Shown: piece by piece, positions 43,588 to 51,811 of the stretch
Layout: each line of letters starts with the position of its first letter
Position numbering within the stretch: the stretch's first letter is position 1
NCBI RefSeq assembly: GCF_001039005.1
Contig: NZ_LDWR01000011.1
Span: 372,001 to 436,000, forward strand
From: Burkholderia cepacia
GTDB taxonomy: Bacteria > Pseudomonadota > Gammaproteobacteria > Burkholderiales > Burkholderiaceae
DNA: 64,000 nucleotides
Direction: 5' to 3'
Notes under the pieces: generated by a model
The model's database searches: none
What the model was told of the DNA's origin: nothing
What the model saw: the letters and a program-made list of their open reading frames with translations, nothing else
Position numbers and translations under genes: made by a program

Positions 43588-44574
43588 TCACGAACGGGCC
43601 GGCACGACCGTCGCCCAGTAGCGCGTCAGGTAGTCGACGTCGATCGGCAGCGTCGCCTTCAGCGTGTCGAGCACGCGCGCCGGATCGTCGAGCGGATAGG
43701 TGCCCGACACGCGCAGGTCGGCCACGGCCGCATCGCAGCGCAGGCTGCCGCGGCGATAACGATCGAGCTCGGCGACGAGGTCGGCCAGCCGCATGCGCGA
43801 TGCGACGAGCATGCCGCCCGTCCACGCGGACGCATACGCATCGAGCGGCGCCGACGCGCCGATCGCGTCGCGCGTGAACGACGCGCCCTCGCCGGCCGCG
43901 ATCACGCGCGTGCCGGCCGCCGCATCGGCCGGCTGCACGCGCACGGCGCCGGCGAACACCTCGACGCGCGTCGCGCCGTCGCGCTGACGCACCGCGAAAC
44001 GCGTGCCGAGCGGCTGTAGCTCGCCTTGCGCGGTCGCGACGACGAGCGGCCGCGCGGGCACGCGATCGTCGTGGCCGCTCGTCACCATGATCGTGCCGCG
44101 CAGCAGGCGCAGGCGGCGCGCCGTGCCGTCAACGCGCACGTCGAGCGCCGTGTCGGTATCGAGCACGACGACCGTGCGATCCGCGAGCGTCACCGTGCGC
44201 CGCTCGCCGACCGCCGTGCGCAGGTCGGCCGGCCAGATCGCCGCGCGCCGCACCGGATCGGCCATCCACGCGGCGCCGCCCGCGAACAGCAGCACGCCCA
44301 GCGTCTTCACGGCCGCGCGGCGTCGGCTTGCACGCGGCGGCAGCAGCGCCGCGTGCGCGGCCTGCGTGTCGAGCCCGGCCGTCAGCCGGCCGAACCGGCC
44401 CTGCATCGCTTCGATATGACGCCAGGCCGCATCGTGCGCCGGATCCTCGGCGCGCCAGCGCGCGAGCGCGGCGGCGAACGCGTCGTCCGTGCGGCCGGCC
44501 TGCCGGTCGACCCACCATTCGACCGCGCGACGCGCGACCTGCGGCGGCACCGCCGGCGCTCCCGGGGCGGCCAT
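43588..44574 (-). CDS. fecR: FecR-type anti-sigma factor
   Basis: This 328-residue inner-membrane protein senses the STN domain of the receptor and controls the sigma factor. The cytoplasmic N-terminus carries the FecR block AVEWWVDRQAGRTDDAFAAALARWRAEDPAHDAAWRHIE. One transmembrane segment is at about residues 88-105. The periplasmic FecR domain includes TAVGERRTVTLADRTVVVLDTDTALDV and LVVATAQGELQPLGTRFAVRQ. The sigma gene ends 3 bp upstream of its start. Confidence 0.92.
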   Translation of the reverse strand: MAAPGAPAVPPQVARRAVEWWVDRQAGRTDDAFAAALARWRAEDPAHDAAWRHIEAMQGRFGRLTAGLDTQAAHAALLPPRASRRRAAVKTLGVLLFAGGAAWMADPVRRAAIWPADLRTAVGERRTVTLADRTVVVLDTDTALDVRVDGTARRLRLLRGTIMVTSGHDDRVPARPLVVATAQGELQPLGTRFAVRQRDGATRVEVFAGAVRVQPADAAAGTRVIAAGEGASFTRDAIGASAPLDAYASAWTGGMLVASRMRLADLVAELDRYRRGSLRCDAAVADLRVSGTYPLDDPARVLDTLKATLPIDVDYLTRYWATVVPARS

Positions 44575-44577
44575 CGG

Positions 44578-45087
44578 TCAGGCCGCCTTCGCGAAGAAGC
44601 ACTGCGTGCCGGCCTTCACGAGATAGCGCTTCACCGTCGCCAGCGACACGCCGAGTTCGCGCGCGATCTCGGCCTGCGTGAGTCCGTCGAGCTGCGCGAG
44701 CAGGAACGCGCGCTTCGCCGCGAGCGGCAGCCCGTCGAGCAGCCGGTCGATTTCGAGCAGCGTCTCGAGCACGACGGCCCGCTCTTCCGGCGACGGCGCA
44801 ACCGCTTCGGGCCGTTGCGCGAGCACGTCGAGATACGCGCGCTCGATCTGCTCGCGCCGCCAGTGGTTGCTCAGCACGCGCTGCGCGACCGTCGTCAGGA
44901 ACGCGCGCGGCTCGTCGGCGCCGATCGGCTCGTCGCGCGCGAGCAGGCGCATGAACGTGTCGTGCGCCAGATCGGCCGCGCGGTGCGCGCAACCGAGCTT
45001 GCGGCTCAGCCAGCCGCGCAGCCACGCGTGGTGGCCGACATAGAGGGCGTCGATTTCTCGATGGAGAGACAGCTTATCAGCGGACAT
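44578..45087 (-). CDS. fecI: FecI-like ECF sigma factor
   Basis: This 169-residue extracytoplasmic-function sigma factor has region 2 at about residues 10-80 (YVGHHAWLRGWLSRKLGCAHRAADLAHDTFMRLL) and region 4 at about 105-160 (LPLAAKRAFLLAQLDGLTQAEIARELGVSLATVKRYLVKA). With FecR and the STN receptor it forms a complete cell-surface signalling system. A Fur box 40 bp upstream indicates iron repression. Confidence 0.93.
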   Translation of the reverse strand: MSADKLSLHREIDALYVGHHAWLRGWLSRKLGCAHRAADLAHDTFMRLLARDEPIGADEPRAFLTTVAQRVLSNHWRREQIERAYLDVLAQRPEAVAPSPEERAVVLETLLEIDRLLDGLPLAAKRAFLLAQLDGLTQAEIARELGVSLATVKRYLVKAGTQCFFAKAA

Positions 45088-45126
45088 GGCCGGGTTCCGG
45101 GGTGCGCAGGCGTCGGCAATTTTGTA

Positions 45127-45145
45127 AATGAGAATGATTATTATA
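45127..45145 (-). promoter_or_regulatory. Fur box
   Basis: On the minus strand the site contains AATCATTCTC preceded by GTATATAAT. This matches 14 of 19 positions of the classical Fur consensus (GATAATGATAATCATTATC), counted by eye. It sits 40 bp before the fecI start, so iron-loaded Fur would block the fecI promoter. Confidence 0.75.
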
Positions 45146-45400
45146 TACAAAAGCGGATCGGCGGCCGGGGTTTCGGTGCGCGGCGGCCGCGGTCGGTCAC
45201 GCAGACGGCGCACCGGAACCGGGATGCATGACGAAGCCGCAATGACTTCGCGGGACCCGGACGGCGTGCCGCGCGGCCGGTCAAAACCGCGCTTATCTAC
45301 CCGGCGGTTTCGGCCGCTCTTTTTATCGCCTTTATCGGTCCGATCGCAAAATTACCGGGCGATTTCCGTCCTGTTCCATTTACCGCCGCTTTCCCGGTGC

Positions 45401-45421
45401 AACTGACGCGATGCGTCAGTT
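45401..45421. repeat. Perfect 9-bp hairpin
   Basis: AACTGACGC and GCGTCAGTT flank a GAT loop. On the plus strand two further T residues follow. No gene ends nearby, so it is more likely an operator or leader structure for the transglycosylase gene than a terminator. Confidence 0.5.
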
Positions 45422-45643
45422 TTCCGAATACCTCACTGCATCGGCATACGCGCGGAATGCCGGCCATTTTTACCGATCAAGCGTCACCGCAACCGGTGAT
45501 CCGACGCGATAAAAATGCGTGGCGAACTGATGGGCAAATGCAAAGGAAAGTTTGACGCGAGCCATTTGTCTGCTCGCTATGGCAAACTTCGCGTCTCGCG
45601 TAATTTCCTTGCACCGGGCGGCCGGATTCCGCCCCATCCTGCC

Positions 45644-46867
45644 ATGCCGCGTCATACCACCCGTTCGATCAGCCGCGAAACGCTGAAAGTCGCCTCGACG
45701 ATTGCCATGTCGTGCGCGCTGCACGGCGTCGCGCGGGCCGATTGCCTCGACGACGCGGCCGCGTTCCAGCACGTGAGCGTCGCCCTGATGCGCGGCATCG
45801 CGCAGGTCGAGTCGGGGATGAATCCGAATGCCGTCAACACCAATACAAACGGCACGGTCGACATCGGCCTGATGCAGATCAACAGCACGTGGCTGCCGAC
45901 GCTCGCGCGCGAAGGCATCACGCAGCAGAGCCTGTTCGATCCGTGCACGAACGCGTATGTCGGCGCGTGGATCCTGTCGCAGAACATCCGCCAGCTCGGT
46001 CCCAACTGGAACGCGATCGGCGCGTACAACTCCGCGTCGCCCGACAAGCGCCTCGCGTATGCGCGCAAGGTCTATGATGCAATCCGGACCATGCCGGATT
46101 CGCCGGATACTCCCATGCCTATCCTTCCGCCCTCCTTTACGCCGCCGCAACAGCAACAGGCGTACAACCCGTTCGCGAGCCTGAGCGTGTCCGCGCCGCC
46201 GGTCACGCGCGCACGCACGGTGTCGCCGGCCCCGCCGCCGCAGGGCGGCCCCGCCGGCCCGGCCGGCACGTACAACTTCGGATGGACGGTCACGGGTGCG
46301 GACCAGGCAAAACCGACCCAGGTGTTCGACGACGGCGCGCGCATCTACGTGCAGTTCAGCGACATGAAGCACGTGCCGGCGATCTTCACCGAGACGTCGG
46401 CCGGGCGCGTGCTGATGTCGTGGGAGTTGCAGTTTCCGTATGCCGTTCTGACGCGTCCCGCGCAAACGTTAATCTTCCAGCTCGGGCCGTTCGAGGCGCG
46501 CGCGCAGCGTGGCGCGGCCGGTGCTGCAGGGATGACCGCGCAGGCCGGTACGGCGGCGCAGCGTCCGGCAACGGCAGGCTCGCCGACGGCTGCGGCCGCT
46601 GCTTCGAAGAAGTCCGCCGATGCGGGGACGAATGCCGCGGCCAATACGGCGGCAAAGCGCACGTCGTCGACCGATGCGCTCTGGTATTTGAACACGCCGT
46701 CGACGTCGGCATCGGGATCGAATGCGGCATCGCCGTCGACAGCGAATATTCCCGCCACGCTGCCGACCGCCGTCACGTCGAACACGCCGCCCGCCGCGCC
46801 GGTTCCGGCGCCCGCGGCTCAGCCTTCGCGCGTCAGCACGGATGCGCTGTGGTACATCTCGAAGTAA
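45644..46867 (+). CDS. VirB1-like lytic transglycosylase fused to a VirB9-like domain
   Basis: This exported protein of about 407 residues has a signal peptide ending GVARADC. An SLT transglycosylase domain follows (residues 35-150), with catalytic Glu56 in IAQVESGMNP and the DIGLMQINSTW motif of the VirB1/IagB type. After a Pro/Gln-rich linker, residues 210-285 resemble the C-terminal domain of VirB9/TrbG/CagX: FGWTVTGADQAKPTQVFDDG, then IYVQFSDMKHVPAIF. The last 110 residues are low-complexity Ala/Ser/Thr with the heptapeptide STDALWY at 342-348 and 398-404. No conjugation or type III genes adjoin. ATG 45644 is chosen for the signal peptide; an ATG at 45515 also lies in frame. Confidence 0.8.
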   Translation: MPRHTTRSISRETLKVASTIAMSCALHGVARADCLDDAAAFQHVSVALMRGIAQVESGMNPNAVNTNTNGTVDIGLMQINSTWLPTLAREGITQQSLFDPCTNAYVGAWILSQNIRQLGPNWNAIGAYNSASPDKRLAYARKVYDAIRTMPDSPDTPMPILPPSFTPPQQQQAYNPFASLSVSAPPVTRARTVSPAPPPQGGPAGPAGTYNFGWTVTGADQAKPTQVFDDGARIYVQFSDMKHVPAIFTETSAGRVLMSWELQFPYAVLTRPAQTLIFQLGPFEARAQRGAAGAAGMTAQAGTAAQRPATAGSPTAAAAASKKSADAGTNAAANTAAKRTSSTDALWYLNTPSTSASGSNAASPSTANIPATLPTAVTSNTPPAAPVPAPAAQPSRVSTDALWYISK

Positions 46868-46933
46868 CACGCACGCGATCGCACGCATTGCGCGGCGATC
46901 ATTTCTCCACGGTCGGCGGCAATTTGGGCGCGT

Positions 46934-47035
46934 TCATGCCGCCCACTGCAGTTCGGCCGTGCCGTTCTTCCTGAAATACACACGCGGATAACGCGACGTC
47001 GACGACTCCGGCTGCGGAATCGTCGTGTCGCTCGA
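46934..47035 (-). other. Coding-like fragment in frame after the I78 stop
   Basis: After the TGA that ends the I78-like gene, the same frame continues for 33 sense codons to a second TGA (46934-46936). The translation, SSDTTIPQPESS then RYPRVYFRKNGTAELQWAA, has GC-rich third positions and looks protein-like. It contains no ATG. It could be the 3' remnant of a lost gene or a readthrough extension. Confidence 0.35.
47000..47025. terminator. Imperfect hairpin downstream of the I78-like gene
   Basis: Arms CGACGACTCCG and CGGAATCGTCG pair with one mismatch around GCTG. It lies between converging genes and overlaps the coding-like fragment; no T-run is present, so terminator function is uncertain. 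Confidence 0.35.
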
Positions 47036-47365
47036 TCACCCGCGCCGCACCCAGATCACCTTGCCGTCGCGAATGCCGAGATTGCGGCGTTCCTCACGGT
47101 AATCCATCGTGCCGGGTAGCGCCTTGCCGTCGCGCTCGAGCACGCGCCACAGGCAGCCGTCCAGTTGCGCCGCCGCATCGGCCTCGGTCTTGCCGACCAG
47201 CGCATCGTCCGGCCCCGCGTCCGCCTTGCATGCGTGCGACGCGCCCGCCTGCCCGCCATTCGCCGGCACGCTGCCCGCGTTCGTGTTGTTTCCGTTCATG
47301 TCCGCACATCCCGCAAACGTTGCGCTCGCAACCAGTGCCATCATCATCGCGATCGTCTTCTTCAT
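47036..47365 (-). CDS. Small lipoprotein, peptidase inhibitor I78-like
   Basis: This is a 109-residue protein with a lipoprotein signal (MKKTIAMMMALVASATFAGC; Cys20 would be acylated). A short Asn/Gly-rich linker follows. The mature domain matches the I78 serine-peptidase inhibitor layout: DALVGKTEADAAAQLDG, then PGTMDYREERRNLGIRDGKVIWVRR. The usual C-terminal Cys-Gly of the family is replaced by RRG. It may protect the envelope from host or self proteases. Confidence 0.72.
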   Translation of the reverse strand: MKKTIAMMMALVASATFAGCADMNGNNTNAGSVPANGGQAGASHACKADAGPDDALVGKTEADAAAQLDGCLWRVLERDGKALPGTMDYREERRNLGIRDGKVIWVRRG

Positions 47366-47612
47366 CGGTTTCTCCCTTTCGCGCCCGGCGGAGCATGTGC
47401 GGCGTTCCTGGCCGACCGAGCGTTGCATGCATGATCGGTGCCGCGCGTCGCCCGCCGTTTCCGGACGGATGCCGGCAAGCGAACCGCGGCCTCGCACGCG
47501 CCGGCCACGCCAATTCGGCGCGCCGGAGCCGCCTGCATGTTACCGCACGCTGCCCCGCGTGACGGCGCGTACATGACGATCGCGCCCGTCCATGCATGCC
47601 GCGACAACCCGC

Positions 47613-48392
47613 TCAGAATTTGTAGGTCACGCCCGCGATGCCGAAGTAGTTGCTGCGCGACTGGACGATCGGACTGTCGCCGTAGCGGCCGAGCAGCCGC
47701 GTGACGCCGCCGGTCGCGAGCACCGACCAGTGCTGCGACAGGGTCCAGTTCCACGCGACCGCCATCGACGCGCTGTCGATCCCGCCGCTCGTCGAATACG
47801 GCCGGAACCGGCTCGTCATCGACTGTGCATCGGTCACGCCGTAGAACGTCTGCGTATAGCGTCCCGAACCCGCATGCACGGTGCCCGTCACGACGATCTC
47901 GTGCTGTGAGGTCTTGAACACCGGCACCGCGAGATCCATGTGCCCCGATACGCCGCGCGACGTATGCGTCACCGGTGAGTCGATCGTGACGCTCAGTTCC
48001 GCCGCGTTGAACAGCGTCACGCCCGCACGCACGCCGACGAGCACCGAGCCCGGAATCCGGCCCATGCCCTTCAGGTAGTCGGAGCCCGGCAGGTCGAAGC
48101 GGCTCTCGTCCGCGCGGCCTGCGTCGTAGCTCACGGCCGCCGACACGAACACGCCGTGCGGCAGATCCAGCCGGTAGCCGGCGCCCTGGGTGCTGTCGAT
48201 GAAGAAGCCGTTGCCGAACGTGGCGGAAAACGACGGCGCGACCACGCCGCGATACTGATTGCTGCCCTGGTAGCGTGGCGCGAACCCGCCGCCGAGGGAC
48301 AGCGAATACTGGTTTTCCGCGTGAGCGGCGGCGGCAAGGGTCAGGCCGGCGAGCGGCATGCAATAGCGGTAGCGGCGGAGTAATGGGCGCAC
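47613..48392 (-). CDS. MipA/OmpV-family outer-membrane protein
   Basis: This outer-membrane beta-barrel has about 259 residues. Family blocks include YSLSLGGGFAPRYQGSNQYRGVVAPSFSATFGNGFFIDS, LDLPHGVFVSAAVSYDAGR and the C-terminal NYFGIAGVTYKF ending in Phe. GTG 48392 is chosen because it gives a basic n-region (VRPLLRRYRYC) and a signal peptide ending AAAAHA. ATG 48359 would leave a very short signal and ATG 48479 would overlap the repeat-rich control region. It is divergent from a two-component system, the usual arrangement for this family. Confidence 0.8.
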   Translation of the reverse strand: MRPLLRRYRYCMPLAGLTLAAAAHAENQYSLSLGGGFAPRYQGSNQYRGVVAPSFSATFGNGFFIDSTQGAGYRLDLPHGVFVSAAVSYDAGRADESRFDLPGSDYLKGMGRIPGSVLVGVRAGVTLFNAAELSVTIDSPVTHTSRGVSGHMDLAVPVFKTSQHEIVVTGTVHAGSGRYTQTFYGVTDAQSMTSRFRPYSTSGGIDSASMAVAWNWTLSQHWSVLATGGVTRLLGRYGDSPIVQSRSNYFGIAGVTYKF

Positions 48393-48443
48393 AATATTGA
48401 GATAAGAGTGACGGAGCCCGCAGTCTAGGTGCCGCCCTGCGCC

Positions 48444-48506
48444 GAGACTGTCCAGAATCTGCGGAGAATCTGTGCTCAATTGTGTTCGATTGTCCGCGAT
48501 TGTCGT
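48444..48506. promoter_or_regulatory. Array of six helically phased repeats
   Basis: Between the MipA and response-regulator genes, a short motif ending in ACTG, TCTG or ATTG recurs with its last G at 48450, 48461, 48472, 48482, 48492 and 48502, that is, at spacings of 11, 11, 10, 10 and 10 bp. The last three units are the decamers CAATTGTGTT, CGATTGTCCG and CGATTGTCGT. One-turn spacing is the typical layout for tandem OmpR-family binding sites, so this is probably the operator of the adjacent regulator. Confidence 0.55.
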
Positions 48507-48604
48507 CCTGCTCCCCCGGCCTCCGGTGCGCCGGATAGAATTCGCGTGCCGCGCCGCGCTCCGGTCTGCCGGGTACGAGATGGCGCGTGCGCCTCGAGGA
48601 GAAT

Positions 48605-49330
48605 ATGAACGAAGATCCGCTCAAATACCGTGTACTGCTGATCGAGGATGACGACCGGCTCGCGCAGCTCGTTCGCGAATACCTCGACGGTTATGAATTC
48701 GCGGTCACGGTCGTGCGGCGCGGCGACCTCGCCGTCGCGGCGGTGCGCGAGCACCAGCCGGCCCTCGTGATACTCGACCTGATGCTGCCGAATCTCGACG
48801 GGATGGAAGTCTGCCGGCGCATCCGCGCGTTCACCAACGTCCCCGTGCTGATCCTGACCGCGCGCCTGGACGTCTACGACCAGGTCGCGGGCCTCGAGAC
48901 TGGCGCCGACGACTACGTGACGAAGCCGATCGAGCCGCGCGTGCTCGTCGCACGCGCCCGCGCGCTGTTGCGCCGCGCACAGCCGGCCGCCGCGGATGCA
49001 CCCGTTGCGCCGCCCGAGGCGCTCGTATTCGGCGAACTGGTGATCTCGCCGCCGAACCGCACCGTTACGTGGCGCGGCGAGCCGGTCGACCTGAAGACCG
49101 CCGAATTCAACCTGCTGCTGATCCTCGCGCGCGCGGCCGGCACCGTGCTGAGCCGCGACGACATCCTGAAGCAATTGCGCGGCATCGAGTTCGACGGGCT
49201 CGACCGCTCGGTCGATTCCGGCATCTCGAAGCTGCGCCGCCGCTTCGAGGATGCTTCATCGGAGCCGCACAAGATCAAGACGATCTGGGGCCGCGGCTAC
49301 CTGTTCAGCCCTTCCGCGTGGGACGAATAA
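48605..49330 (+). CDS. OmpR-family response regulator (RstA-like)
   Basis: This 241-residue regulator has a receiver domain with acidic pocket EDD (residues 14-16), phospho-acceptor Asp58 in LVILDLMLPNLDG and Lys in DDYVTKPIEP. A winged-helix DNA-binding domain occupies about residues 140-235, with LKTAEFNLLLILARAAG, DRSVDSGISKLRRRF and IKTIWGRGYLF. A CGAGGAG ribosome site precedes the ATG. Its stop abuts the kinase start. Divergent from the MipA gene, its probable target. Confidence 0.93.
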   Translation: MNEDPLKYRVLLIEDDDRLAQLVREYLDGYEFAVTVVRRGDLAVAAVREHQPALVILDLMLPNLDGMEVCRRIRAFTNVPVLILTARLDVYDQVAGLETGADDYVTKPIEPRVLVARARALLRRAQPAAADAPVAPPEALVFGELVISPPNRTVTWRGEPVDLKTAEFNLLLILARAAGTVLSRDDILKQLRGIEFDGLDRSVDSGISKLRRRFEDASSEPHKIKTIWGRGYLFSPSAWDE

Positions 49331-50707
49331 ATGCTGCGTCCGTTGATCAGGCTGTACCTCGTCGTGATCCTGTTCGTCATCGCGGCGATCATGTTCATCC
49401 AGCTGTCGTTCGACCGGATCTTCTACGAGCGCACCGCGCAGGCGCAGCGCGACTCGCTGACGACCTACGCGTTCGTGCTCAACGACTACCTCGAACGCCA
49501 CCCGGGCGGACAGCGCGAGCTCGCGCTACGGGAGCTCGCGAAGCACGGCAACGAAGGGTTCGGTTTCATGTCGATGGCCGCCGCCCGCGCGCAACTGAGC
49601 GGCGCGCCGCTGCGCGATCTCGATGCCGGCAAGATCGCGATCAGCTACAACAGCAAGGATTACTACATGCCGCTCGCGGACGGCACGGTGCTGCATGCAC
49701 GGCCGGTCGAAGCGCCCGATCTCGACATCAGGATCTATGCGTACCTGCTGCTCGCGATCAGCACGCTGTTCGCGGTGGTGCTGTGGATTCACTACCACTG
49801 GCGCGACCTGCGCAAGCTGCAGGACGCCGCACGCGCGTTCGGCGCCGGCATGCTGTCGACGCGCGTGAAACTGTCGGGCAAGTCGAACATCGACGAACTG
49901 TCGCAGCAGTTCAACGACATGGCCGAGCGCATCGAGGCGTCGATCAAGCAGCAGCGCGAAATGATGCACGGCATCTCGCATGAGCTTAAAACGCCGCTCG
50001 CGCGGCTCGAATTCGGGCTCGCGCTGCTCGCCGAGCCCGACGAATCGGCGCGGATGCGCGAACGCCGCGACGCGCTGCGGCGCGACGTGCGCGAACTCGA
50101 CGAACTCGTCACCGAGCTGCTGACGATCGGCCGGCTCGAACAGGGTGCGAGCCAGCTCGCGCCGATGGAAGTCGTCGTCGATGCGCTGATCGACAGCGTC
50201 GCCGGCAACGTCGCGAACGACATCGCCGATCGCGGCGTCACGCTCGACGTGTCGACGCTGGGCGCGCCCGCGACCCACGTGTGCGATCCGAAGCTCGTCG
50301 CCCGCGCGTTGCTGAACCTGATCCGCAACAGCGCGCGCTACGCGCAGCGCACGGTGGTGCTGGCCGCGGTCGCCGACCGGTCCGGCGCACTCGTGCTGAG
50401 CGTCGACGACGACGGCCCCGGCATTCCGGTCGACGAACGCGCCCGCGTGTTCGAACCGTTCCAGCGGCTCGACTCGAGCCGCGACCGGCAAACCGGCGGC
50501 TTCGGGCTCGGGCTCGCGATCGTGCGGCGCGTCGCGCAGGTGCACGGCGGCGACGTGCGGCTCGAGGATTCGCCGCTCGGCGGCGCACGCTTCGTGATCA
50601 CGCTGCCCGCGCGCGCGCTGCCGGATAGCCTCTTCGACGTGGCGGGCACCATCGCGCACACCGACGCGCTCGGCAACGGCTCGAGCAGGGCAACGCCGCC
50701 GCGATGA
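49331..50707 (+). CDS. Sensor histidine kinase (RstB-like)
   Basis: This 458-residue inner-membrane kinase has two transmembrane segments (about residues 8-28 and 136-156) around a periplasmic domain of about 105 residues. A HAMP domain follows, then the phospho-acceptor helix with His217 in MMHGISHELKTPLARLEF. The ATPase domain has N, D and G boxes (LLNLIRNSARYA, LSVDDDGPGIPVDE, TGGFGLGLAIVRR). The ATG follows the regulator stop directly, so they are co-translated. The ligand is unknown. Confidence 0.93.
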   Translation: MLRPLIRLYLVVILFVIAAIMFIQLSFDRIFYERTAQAQRDSLTTYAFVLNDYLERHPGGQRELALRELAKHGNEGFGFMSMAAARAQLSGAPLRDLDAGKIAISYNSKDYYMPLADGTVLHARPVEAPDLDIRIYAYLLLAISTLFAVVLWIHYHWRDLRKLQDAARAFGAGMLSTRVKLSGKSNIDELSQQFNDMAERIEASIKQQREMMHGISHELKTPLARLEFGLALLAEPDESARMRERRDALRRDVRELDELVTELLTIGRLEQGASQLAPMEVVVDALIDSVAGNVANDIADRGVTLDVSTLGAPATHVCDPKLVARALLNLIRNSARYAQRTVVLAAVADRSGALVLSVDDDGPGIPVDERARVFEPFQRLDSSRDRQTGGFGLGLAIVRRVAQVHGGDVRLEDSPLGGARFVITLPARALPDSLFDVAGTIAHTDALGNGSSRATPPR

Positions 50708-50770
50708 ATCGCGCGGCGGGCCACCGCCTCGCCCTTGCCTGACGGCTTGCCGCCGGCGCGTGCACGCCGC

Positions 50771-51811
50771 TCAGCGGCGACGCAGCAACGCAACGAAGAA
50801 CAGGCTGCCGAACAGCGCGGTCACGATCCCGATGGGCAGGTCCTCCGGCGCCGCGAGCGTGCGGGCGGCGACGTCGGCCCACACGAGCAGGATCGCCCCT
50901 GTCAGCGCAGCGACCGGCAGCAGCCTGCCGTGCTCGGCGCCGACGACGCGCCGGCACAGATGCGGCGTCACGAGCCCGACGAAACCGATCGCGCCGCTCA
51001 CCGCGACCATCGCGCCCGTCGCGAACGATGCGACGACGAAGACCTCGCGCCGCATCCGCGCGCTCGGCACGCCGAGCCCGGCCGCGGCGGCATCGCCCGA
51101 CATCAGCGCATTCAGTTCGCGCCGGCGCGCGTACAGCGCGCCGCCCGCGAGCACCGCGCACACCGCCGGCACCGGCAACAGATCCCAGCGCGCGAGGCCG
51201 ACGCCGCCGAGCATCCAGAACAGCACCGACGACGCGGCGCGCTGGTCGCCGAGATACAGCAGCAGGTTGCCGAACGCGGCCATCATGAACGACACCGATA
51301 CGCCCGCGAGCAGCAGCCGGTCCGATTCGAGCCGGCCGCGCCGGTAGGCGAGCGCGATGACGCACGCGGTTGCCGCGAGCGCGCCCGTGAATGCGGCGGC
51401 CGACAACGTGAACGGGCCGAACGCCGCGCCGGCCACCACCGTGACCGCGACGGCGCCGAGCATCGCGCCCGCGCTCACGCCGAGCAGGTGCGGATCGGCA
51501 AGACGGTTCGCGGTCGCCGCCTGCAACGCGACGCCGACCGCCGCGAGCGTCGCGCCGACGATCGCGGCCAGCAACGCACGCGGCATCCGGATCAGCCACA
51601 CGATGCTGTCGTCGCCCGCGCCCGCCGCGAACGCGCCGGCGTCGCCGAACGCCGCTGCGATGTGCGTAGCGACGATGCGCACCGCAACCGGCATCGCGAT
51701 CGGCGCCGGACCGAATGCAGCCGACGCGACGATCGACACGATCAGCAGCACGGCCAGCGCCGGCAGCACCACGCGCATGCCGAGCCGCGACGCCTGCACG
51801 CGCACGCTCAT
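50771..51811 (-). CDS. FecCD-type ABC transporter permease
   Basis: This 346-residue inner-membrane permease has about nine helices of the BtuC/FecCD type. Signatures are IVWLIRMPRALLAAIVGATLAAVGVALQAATANRLADPHLLGVSAGA, GAIGFVGLVTPHLCRRVVGAEHGRLLP and EDLPIGIVTALFGSLFFVALL. It moves a metal-chelate or corrinoid-type substrate with the adjacent ATPase and binding protein. It overlaps the binding-protein gene by 4 bp and is last in the operon. Confidence 0.92.
   Translation of the reverse strand: MSVRVQASRLGMRVVLPALAVLLIVSIVASAAFGPAPIAMPVAVRIVATHIAAAFGDAGAFAAGAGDDSIVWLIRMPRALLAAIVGATLAAVGVALQAATANRLADPHLLGVSAGAMLGAVAVTVVAGAAFGPFTLSAAAFTGALAATACVIALAYRRGRLESDRLLLAGVSVSFMMAAFGNLLLYLGDQRAASSVLFWMLGGVGLARWDLLPVPAVCAVLAGGALYARRRELNALMSGDAAAAGLGVPSARMRREVFVVASFATGAMVAVSGAIGFVGLVTPHLCRRVVGAEHGRLLPVAALTGAILLVWADVAARTLAAPEDLPIGIVTALFGSLFFVALLRRR

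Larger units (their letters stand above)
45088..45643. other. Intergenic region between fecI and the transglycosylase gene
   Basis: This 556-bp gap holds the Fur box near its left end and one hairpin (45401-45421). Open frames inside it show no coding signal. A/T-rich stretches at 45300-45500 could contain the promoter of the downstream plus-strand gene. Confidence 0.5.

Noticed and set aside
45128-45406. A 92-codon plus-strand frame in the fecI upstream region
   Set aside because: It starts inside the Fur box, has no ribosome site and shows no coding bias.
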